DNA from: a bacterium UBP2_UBA4780
GTDB lineage: Bacteria; Edwardsbacteria; AC1; EtOH8
Direction: 5' to 3'
NCBI GenBank assembly: GCA_002403115.1
Contig: DHHE01000086.1
Location: 909-9,627, forward strand
Length of the DNA stretch: 8,719 nt
Below the pieces are notes generated by a model. That model was not told the DNA's origin. It did not search any database and was given only the letters and a program-made list of their open reading frames with translations. Position numbers and translations under genes: made by a program. Shown one piece after another: positions 1 to 4,626 of the stretch (within the stretch, counting starts at the first letter, position 1; every line of letters begins with the position of its first letter).

Positions 1-289
1 CCTCCCAGTAGGTCCGCAGGTCGGATATCTTGCCGCCCGGGCTGTCGCCGACCACGGGAATCCCCCCGGCCTGCTTGACCAGCACGATGACCGCCTCCAG
101 CACCGCGGGATGGGTGGTGATGGCCTCCTCGGGTATTTTCGCCGAAAGCAGGTTGGGCTTGAGGAGCACCCGCTGTCCCGGCCGGACGAACGAAGACATG
201 CCGCCAAACGCCTCCAGGCAGCTGGAAACGGCGGCCAGCACGGAATCAGGCTGGTAGCTTCGGCAGGCGGCGAGCGAGACTTTGGTCAT
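1..289 (-). CDS. DUF362 domain protein (N-terminal part, runs off the left edge)
   Basis: This reading frame stays open from an ATG at 289 to the window edge and gives 96 residues with no stop, so the gene continues beyond base 1. The sequence matches the start of the DUF362 family: VLLKPNLLS at residues 41-49, TTHPAVLEAVI at 58-68, and GIPVVGDSPGG at 76-86, where KPN, TTHP and GDSPG are the family hallmarks as I recall them. Many DUF362 proteins carry a C-terminal 4Fe-4S ferredoxin-like domain and are assumed to be redox-linked, but the biochemical role is not established and that part lies outside the window. No signal peptide or Tat motif is visible at this start. The ATG lies 4 nt after the stop of the DUF4126 gene, with only a weak AGG upstream, so translational coupling is likely. 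A TTG four codons upstream is an alternative start. Confidence 0.85.
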   Translation of the reverse strand, partial: MTKVSLAACRSYQPDSVLAAVSSCLEAFGGMSSFVRPGQRVLLKPNLLSAKIPEEAITTHPAVLEAVIVLVKQAGGIPVVGDSPGGKISDLRTYWE

Positions 290-293
290 GTGC

Positions 294-893
294 CTAGGCA
301 ACGCCTGTTGAAGCGGCCGAGTGACGCCGCGGCCGGCGGGCGAACCGGCTGATGGCGAAAAAAACAAGGGCCAAAGCCAGCGCCGCGCAGAGGACCGGCA
401 GCAGGATGGCCAGCAGGGTCAGCAGCACCGATCCGGCGAACTCGACGGTGGCCATCAGGGGATTTCCCAACCCGCCGGTGGTCGCGGTGGAGGCGCCGCG
501 GGCCAGCATGCTGCCTGCCTGAACGACCCCCGCCACCCCTCCCCCGGCGATGATGCCCAGGGTCCAGCGCATGAAAGGCGACGCCTCGCCCAGCAAAGAC
601 ACTGTCAAGACCGTTCCGGCGAGAACCGCGGCCGGGGCGGCGGCTGCGTCCAGGGCGTGGTCCAGCCATGGTATGTAATAGGCCGCGACTTCGACGACGG
701 TGGCGGCGGCGAAGGCCGTCAGGGCCGGCCAGGTTCCCAGCCACTGGAAGCCGTTCGCCAGGGACAGGTGCCCGGCGTGGGCGGCGATGCTGACGCCCAA
801 CAGCGGGACGAACACCCTCAGTCCGGTGGCGGCGCTCAGGCCGATGCCGATCAGCAGCCCCAGGAGGATCTGGACCAGCGGCGGGTTATCCAT
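294..893 (-). CDS. DUF4126 family multipass membrane protein
   Basis: A 199-residue, very hydrophobic protein. Likely membrane segments lie near residues 7-36, 55-74, 86-104, 110-130 and 148-182, the last long enough for one or two helices, followed by a basic tail (RFARRPRR, 183-190) that probably stays in the cytoplasm. The N-terminal pattern LSAATGLRVFVPLL (19-32), the acidic-aromatic stretch YYIPWLDHALD (72-82) and the Gly-rich segment around 113-123 resemble the DUF4126 family. Members of that family are inner-membrane proteins of unknown function. The ATG lies 9 nt after the dprA stop. The leader is A-rich and lacks a recognisable Shine-Dalgarno sequence, so expression probably depends on coupling to dprA. 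The stop is 4 nt before the DUF362 start. No substrate or transport activity can be assigned. The family call is from pattern recall, but membrane topology is clear. Confidence 0.8.
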   Translation of the reverse strand: MDNPPLVQILLGLLIGIGLSAATGLRVFVPLLGVSIAAHAGHLSLANGFQWLGTWPALTAFAAATVVEVAAYYIPWLDHALDAAAAPAAVLAGTVLTVSLLGEASPFMRWTLGIIAGGGVAGVVQAGSMLARGASTATTGGLGNPLMATVEFAGSVLLTLLAILLPVLCAALALALVFFAISRFARRPRRHSAASTGVA

Positions 894-902
894 CGTTTAT
901 TT

Positions 903-2000
903 TCATAACTTAACGTACCTCTTCCCCGGCAGCTGCCTCACCACCCCCCGCATCTCCAGGTCGAATAGCGCGCGGAGCACTTCGGTGACGCTGCGCTCGG
1001 CCTGCTGGGCCAGGCTGTCCACGTGCAGGGGCTGGTCCGAGAGCAGTTCGAATATCGGTTCCTCGTCCTTGCCCAGGCTGGGCGCCTCCCGCTTGACGTC
1101 TGTTTTTTTCGGCCCGGCCAGCAGCGGCTGCAGCTCCTCGATGATGTCGTTCACCCCCTGCACCAGCCTGGCCCCGTGCTTGATGAGCCGGTTGGTGCCC
1201 GAGCTGGCAGCCGAGCTGATGGGTCCGGGAACGGCGAAGACCTCCCGGCCTTGGTCGGCCGCCCAGCGCACCGAGGAGAAGACCCCGCTGTCGGCCCTGG
1301 CCTCCACCGCCACCACCCCCAGCGACATTCCGGTGATGATCCGGTTTCGGTTCGGGAAATGGGCGGCCAGCGGCCCCTCGCCCATGGGGTATTCGGAAAC
1401 CGCCGCCCCGCTGGAAACTATCTGGTCGCGCAGCTTGCGGTTCTCGGGGGGGTAGACCACGTCCACCCCGCAGCCCAGGACGGCGGCCGTCGGGGCGCCG
1501 GCCGAGAGCGCCCCGCGGTGGGCGGCGCTGTCGATGCCCCGGGCCATGCCGCTGACCACCAGGAATCCGGCCCGACCCAGCTCCCGTCCCAGCAGCTCGG
1601 CCGTGGCCTTTCCGTACTGGGTGGCCAGCCTGGAGCCGACCACGGCCACCGGCGGCCTGGAGTTGAAATCGCAGTCACCCCTTACGAAAAGAAGGGGCGG
1701 AGCGTCGTCGGTCCTCCTGAGCAGTTCCGGGTAGTCGGGCTGGTCGATGGTCAGCAGGCTGGCGGCGTTCTGCTCCATGGCCTCCATCTGGCCGCGGACC
1801 CAGCTCTCGTCCCGCTGGCCGGCGATGGAGGCGGCCGTCTTCCTGTCTATCTGGTCCACCGCCGCCAGCTCGCCGGCCGGGGCCTCGAGAACCTTTTGCG
1901 GATCGCCGAAACGGCCCAGCAGGGACCGGTAGCGGACCGGCCCCACCCCGGGGACCGACATCAGCCTCAGCCACCAGTATGATTGCTCAGGGCTCCTCAT
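903..2000 (-). CDS. dprA: DNA processing protein DprA
   Basis: A 365-residue DprA/Smf protein. In the family it binds incoming single-stranded DNA and loads RecA during transformation. Residues 8-60 form a helix-hairpin-helix-like N-terminal region (VPGVGPVRYRSLL at 16-28). The Rossmann-like core runs from about 80 to 290 with VVGSR (120-124), SGMARGIDSAAH (150-161), GCGVDVVYP (176-184), FPNRNRIITGMS (215-226) and GREVFAVPG (251-259). A linker at about 292-313 leads to a C-terminal winged-helix (DML1-like) domain at about 315-365. The usual SGSLxTA segment before GREVFAVPG is instead SGVFSSVRWA (238-247). The ATG at 2000 lies inside the end of the HEAT gene (14-nt overlap). A GAGG touches the ATG, too close for a normal ribosome site, so coupling is likely. 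This start gives the usual family N-terminus. Competence genes such as comEC or comEA are not in the window. Confidence 0.96.
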   Translation of the reverse strand: MRSPEQSYWWLRLMSVPGVGPVRYRSLLGRFGDPQKVLEAPAGELAAVDQIDRKTAASIAGQRDESWVRGQMEAMEQNAASLLTIDQPDYPELLRRTDDAPPLLFVRGDCDFNSRPPVAVVGSRLATQYGKATAELLGRELGRAGFLVVSGMARGIDSAAHRGALSAGAPTAAVLGCGVDVVYPPENRKLRDQIVSSGAAVSEYPMGEGPLAAHFPNRNRIITGMSLGVVAVEARADSGVFSSVRWAADQGREVFAVPGPISSAASSGTNRLIKHGARLVQGVNDIIEELQPLLAGPKKTDVKREAPSLGKDEEPIFELLSDQPLHVDSLAQQAERSVTEVLRALFDLEMRGVVRQLPGKRYVKL

Positions 2001-2598
2001 CCTCGCACTTCGTTTCCTGTTTGGCCGCCGTTTTGAGGGCGGTTCTCAGCTTTTGAAGGATCTCCGGGTCGATCCCGTCGTCCTCTTTCGCCGGAGGGGC
2101 GTCGGCTGCGTTCAACGCTGCCGCCATCCCCGGATTCGTCCTGGCCGCGATCGCGGCCAGCGACCTTTTCTGGCCGCTGATCATGGATCCTGCCTGCTCC
2201 ATGATCCGTTCGGGCCCCAGCCCTGAGATCAAGGCCTCGATGGCCGCCCTGGCAGAGTCGGCCACGCTGCGGTTGCCGTCGCCGGCCACCTGGCACAACG
2301 GGCCCAGGGCCCTGGGGTCGCCTATGGCCCTGAGGGCCTGGACGGCCGCCGCCCGCGAGAACCAGATGCCCGAATTGAGCAGGCGGCACAGGGGGGCCAC
2401 CATCGACCGGCCCAGTTTGGCCGACCTCTCGATGGCGTACTCCCTCAGGCTCCAGCTCTGATCCTGCAAAGCCTTGACCAGCAGGGCGGCGGCCTCGGGC
2501 GAGCCCAGCTCCGAGGCCAGGTCGATGGCCCAGCGCCGTTTTCTCTGGTCGCGGGACTTGAAGAGCTCGACCGCCTGGTTGATGTCGCCCTCAGGCAT
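1987..2598 (-). CDS. HEAT-repeat protein of unknown function
   Basis: A 203-residue, alpha-helical, probably cytoplasmic protein with no signal peptide or membrane segment. Residues 5-125 contain about three to four HEAT-like repeats: the helix pair around 7-45, then SWSLREYAIERSAKLG (49-64), WFSRAAAVQALRAIGDPRAL (79-98) and a weaker one near 108-125. The pattern of a hydrophobic helix, an Arg-rich turn and GDPRAL is typical of PBS-lyase/HEAT repeats, which are protein-binding scaffolds. The rest (about 126-203) is not repeat-like: an Ala-rich helix followed by an acidic, probably flexible tail ending CEDEEP. No catalytic motif is visible. Its start overlaps the obg end by 8 nt (ATGCCTGA) and its end overlaps dprA by 14 nt, so it is translated as part of the same transcript. 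It could be an adaptor for Obg, DprA or another partner, but that is inference from position only. Confidence 0.85.
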   Translation of the reverse strand: MPEGDINQAVELFKSRDQRKRRWAIDLASELGSPEAAALLVKALQDQSWSLREYAIERSAKLGRSMVAPLCRLLNSGIWFSRAAAVQALRAIGDPRALGPLCQVAGDGNRSVADSARAAIEALISGLGPERIMEQAGSMISGQKRSLAAIAARTNPGMAAALNAADAPPAKEDDGIDPEILQKLRTALKTAAKQETKCEDEEP

Positions 2599-3565
2599 TC
2601 CGGCCCATCTTTTCGATAATCCGGCGTCGCAGGCCCTCCACCCCCTCGCCGGTCAGGGCCGAGATGTGGGAGGCCGCCACCCCCTTTTTTGACGCCGGTT
2701 TTTTTCCGGCCAGGTCCATCTTATTGAAGGCCAGGAGCGCAGGCTTTTCGGCCAGCGCCCGGCTGAAATGCTCCATCTCGTCGCGGAGCACCTGGAATTC
2801 CTGCCATGGGTTTTTGGCCGAGGCGTCGACGACGAAGACCAGCATCCGGGTGCGCTCGATGTGTCGCAGGAAGGTCAGTCCCAGGCCCCTTCCCTGATGC
2901 GCCCCCTCTATCAGTCCGGGCATGTCGGCCACGGTGTACGACTTGAAGTCGTCGGTCATCATCACACCCAGGTTCGGCGAAAGGGTGGTGAACGGATATC
3001 CGGCCACCTTGGGCCTGGCTTCGGTCAGCCTCGACAGGAGCGTGGATTTTCCGGCGTTGGGATAGCCCACCAGTCCGATGTCGGCCAGCAGCTTCAGCTC
3101 CAGCCTCAGGCGGCGGGTCACTCCGGGCTCGCCCTGTTCGGCCACCCGGGGAGTCTGCATGGTGGCGGTGGCGAAACGGGCGTTGCCCTTGCCCCCCCTC
3201 CCCCCGGCCGCCGTCTTCACCTTCTGGCCCGCCTCGATCAAGTCGGATATCAGCTCCCCGCTGTCCGCGTCATAAACCAGGGTTCCCGGCGGGACCAGGA
3301 CCAGGCAGTCCTCGCCGTCGGCGCCGAACATCTGCTTGCCCATCCCCTTTCCCCCGTCACCGGCCTTGAAGCGGCGCTGGTATTGGAAATCCCGCAGGGT
3401 CCAAAGATTGGCTTCCACCTTCAGGATGACCGAGCCCCCCTTGCCGCCGTCGCCGCCGTCCGGGCCTCCCTTGGGAACGTATTTCTCGCGACGGAAGCTG
3501 ATGGCCCCGACCCCGCCCCTGCCCGAGGAAACCTCTATCTCGGCCCGGTCGATGAACTGGCTCAA
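2591..3565 (-). CDS. obg: GTPase Obg/CgtA (TTG start)
   Basis: A 324-residue Obg-family GTPase acting in large ribosomal subunit assembly and stress control. The glycine-rich Obg fold covers about 1-158, with SFRREKYVPKGGPDGGDGG (23-41) and GGRGGKGNARFAT (121-133). The G domain follows: G1 GYPNAGKST (167-175), switch I YPFTTLSPNLG (190-200), G3 DMPG (214-217), G4 NKMD (281-284) and G5 SAL (302-304). There is no extended C-terminal domain, so it is a short Obg that ends just after G5. The start is TTG at 3565: it overlaps the coaD stop (TTGA) and has GAGGA 7 nt upstream, and it aligns with the usual FVDxAxI N-terminus. The loop normally reading GGNG is GGVG (17-20). Two in-frame A-rich slippery heptamers lie in the linker between G4 and G5 (2684-2705). 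Confidence 0.97.
   Translation of the reverse strand: MSQFIDRAEIEVSSGRGGVGAISFRREKYVPKGGPDGGDGGKGGSVILKVEANLWTLRDFQYQRRFKAGDGGKGMGKQMFGADGEDCLVLVPPGTLVYDADSGELISDLIEAGQKVKTAAGGRGGKGNARFATATMQTPRVAEQGEPGVTRRLRLELKLLADIGLVGYPNAGKSTLLSRLTEARPKVAGYPFTTLSPNLGVMMTDDFKSYTVADMPGLIEGAHQGRGLGLTFLRHIERTRMLVFVVDASAKNPWQEFQVLRDEMEHFSRALAEKPALLAFNKMDLAGKKPASKKGVAASHISALTGEGVEGLRRRIIEKMGRNA
2632..2705 (-). other. Tandem slippery heptamers and possible stem in obg
   Basis: Within obg codons 287-294 two in-frame heptamers of the X XXY YYZ type occur: A AAA AAA at 2699-2705 and A AAA AAG at 2684-2690. The second is the sequence used for -1 frameshifting in E. coli dnaX. Eight nt after it, GGCCTCCCAC (2666-2675) can pair with GTGGAGGGCC (2632-2641), with one wobble and one mismatch, around a 24-nt loop that can itself form an inner CTCG/CGAG stem. 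A -1 shift would append 79 residues up to a stop at 2445-2447 and lose the G5 motif. The sequence is seen; activity is unproven. Confidence 0.3.
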
Positions 3566-4038
3566 GCCAGCTTCCTCAAAAGCGCCCTGGCCACCGCCGG
3601 CGGCACCAGGCCGGCCAGGCTTCCGCCCAGACTGGCGATCTCCTTGACCATCCCGGAGTTCAGATAGATGTGCTGCTGGGAAGGCATCAGGAAGATGGTG
3701 TCCACCCTGGGGTTAAGGTTGCGGTTCATCAGGGCCATCTGCAGCTCGTACTCGAAGTCCGACACCGCCCGCAGGCCGCGGACGACCACCGGCGCCTTCC
3801 GCCTCAGGGCGTAATCGACCACCAACCCTTCCACCGAATCCACCTCGACCCCCCTGAGACCTTTGGTGGCCTGTTTGAGCATGGACATCCTCTCCTCAGC
3901 CGTGAACAGGGGCGATTTGCGCTGATTGGCGGCCACGGCCACGATCAGCCGGTCGAAAACGGTCAGGGCCCGCTTGATGACGTCCAGGTGGCCGTTGGTC
4001 ACCGGGTCGAAGGTGCCAGGGTATACTGCCGATCTCAT
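3562..4038 (-). CDS. coaD: Phosphopantetheine adenylyltransferase CoaD
   Basis: CoaD transfers AMP from ATP to 4'-phosphopantetheine, the penultimate step of coenzyme A synthesis, in the cytoplasm. The chosen start at 4038 gives 158 residues, the normal family length. It places YPGTFDPVTNGH at residues 6-17 (with the nucleotidyltransferase TxGH motif as TNGH, 14-17) and has AGGAG 8 nt upstream. The frame stays open to another ATG at 4104, but that would add 22 residues lying inside rsmD and has no family support. RGLRAVSDFEYELQMALMNR (87-106) is the conserved substrate-binding segment. The usual ISSSxVKE signature reads YLNSGMVKEIA (125-135), so two of the three serines are replaced. The start lies 5 nt after the rsmD stop, the common rsmD-coaD pairing, and the stop overlaps the obg TTG. 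Confidence 0.96.
   Translation of the reverse strand: MRSAVYPGTFDPVTNGHLDVIKRALTVFDRLIVAVAANQRKSPLFTAEERMSMLKQATKGLRGVEVDSVEGLVVDYALRRKAPVVVRGLRAVSDFEYELQMALMNRNLNPRVDTIFLMPSQQHIYLNSGMVKEIASLGGSLAGLVPPAVARALLRKLA
3573..3577 (-). promoter_or_regulatory. Ribosome binding site for the obg TTG start
   Basis: GAGGA on the minus strand, inside the last codons of coaD and 7 nt before the TTG at 3565. It supports the TTG as the real obg start; no ATG or GTG gives a family-like N-terminus. Confidence 0.75.
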
Positions 4039-4043
4039 CTTAT

Positions 4044-4622
4044 TCACTCCTGGTCGTTCCGGTAAAAAGTTACTTGGGTGCGTCCGTGGCGCCGGCTTTT
4101 CCACACGGCCAGGGGCGCCGGGGGTCCGGCCGCCGCCACCGACGGGCTGTGCTGGTAGGCGAAAACGCCCCCCGGTTTCAGAATCTTTCCGGCGGCGATG
4201 GCCTCAAGCAGCCTGGAAGACGCATCCTGTGAGTACGGGGGATCAGCCGTTATGATGTCGAACTTGTCCCGGCAGCGCCCCAGATATTCCATGGCGTCGC
4301 CCCGCACCAGGCGGCAGGCTTGTTGCAGGCCAAGCGATTCGATGTTTTTCCCGATGGCGTCCGCCGCCTGCCGGTCGCTTTCGACCAGGGTCGCCGCCCG
4401 GGCGCCCCGGGAGACGGCCTCCAGCCCCAGGGCTCCGGTTCCGGCGTAAAGGTCCAGGATATCCGAGCCGGGGACCAGGCCGCCCAGGATGTTGAACAGC
4501 GCCCCCCGGACCAGGCTGCCGGTCGGGCGCGTGGCGCCAGCCGGCAGGAAGTCGATCCTCCTGCCTCTCAGGCTTCCGGCGATTATCCGGATCTTTCCCG
4601 CGGAACCTGTTTTCACGGGCAT
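4044..4622 (-). CDS. rsmD: 16S rRNA (guanine-966 N2)-methyltransferase RsmD
   Basis: A 192-residue S-adenosylmethionine-dependent methyltransferase of the RsmD family, which methylates a guanine in the 30S decoding region. Visible motifs are RIIAGSLRGRRI (12-23), the SAM-binding loop ILDLYAGTGALGLEA (55-69), the acidic ribose contact LVES (79-82), GDAMEYL (108-114), the catalytic DPPY (127-130) and the typical ending HGRTQVTFY (179-187). The normally conserved segment RPTxDxVREALFN is altered to RPTGSLVRGALFN (32-44), losing the Asp and the Glu. The ATG is 4 nt after the stop of the large outer-membrane gene. The only purine-rich stretch upstream (GGGAAG) is about 17 nt away and lies in a small hairpin, so translation probably depends on coupling. 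rsmD next to coaD is a frequent arrangement in bacteria and supports both calls. Confidence 0.95.
   Translation of the reverse strand: MPVKTGSAGKIRIIAGSLRGRRIDFLPAGATRPTGSLVRGALFNILGGLVPGSDILDLYAGTGALGLEAVSRGARAATLVESDRQAADAIGKNIESLGLQQACRLVRGDAMEYLGRCRDKFDIITADPPYSQDASSRLLEAIAAGKILKPGGVFAYQHSPSVAAAGPPAPLAVWKSRRHGRTQVTFYRNDQE
4047..4051 (-). promoter_or_regulatory. Ribosome binding site that decides the coaD start
   Basis: AGGAG on the minus strand, 8 nt before the ATG at 4038 and just before the rsmD stop codon. It supports the 158-residue CoaD over the longer frame from 4104. Confidence 0.8.
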
Positions 4623-4626
4623 GACG

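Noticed and set aside
30..352. Two plus-strand frames at the left end
   Set aside because: Their composition is low-complexity, and the minus strand carries a clear DUF362 start over 1-289 and the DUF4126 end beyond.
1099..1107. Seven-A run on the dprA transcript as a frameshift site
   Set aside because: The phase is CCG AAA AAA ACA, which does not form an in-frame X XXY YYZ heptamer, and the downstream domain continues normally in frame.
1023..1982. 319-codon plus-strand frame opposite dprA
   Set aside because: Composition is typical of an antisense shadow and the minus strand encodes an intact DprA over the same bases.
2768..3667. 299-codon plus-strand frame opposite obg and coaD
   Set aside because: No recognisable protein pattern; it mirrors glycine-rich Obg sequence and crosses a real gene boundary.
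4039..4104. 22-residue N-terminal extension of CoaD from an upstream ATG
   Set aside because: It lies within rsmD, has no family counterpart, and the ATG at 4038 has a good ribosome site and normal protein length.
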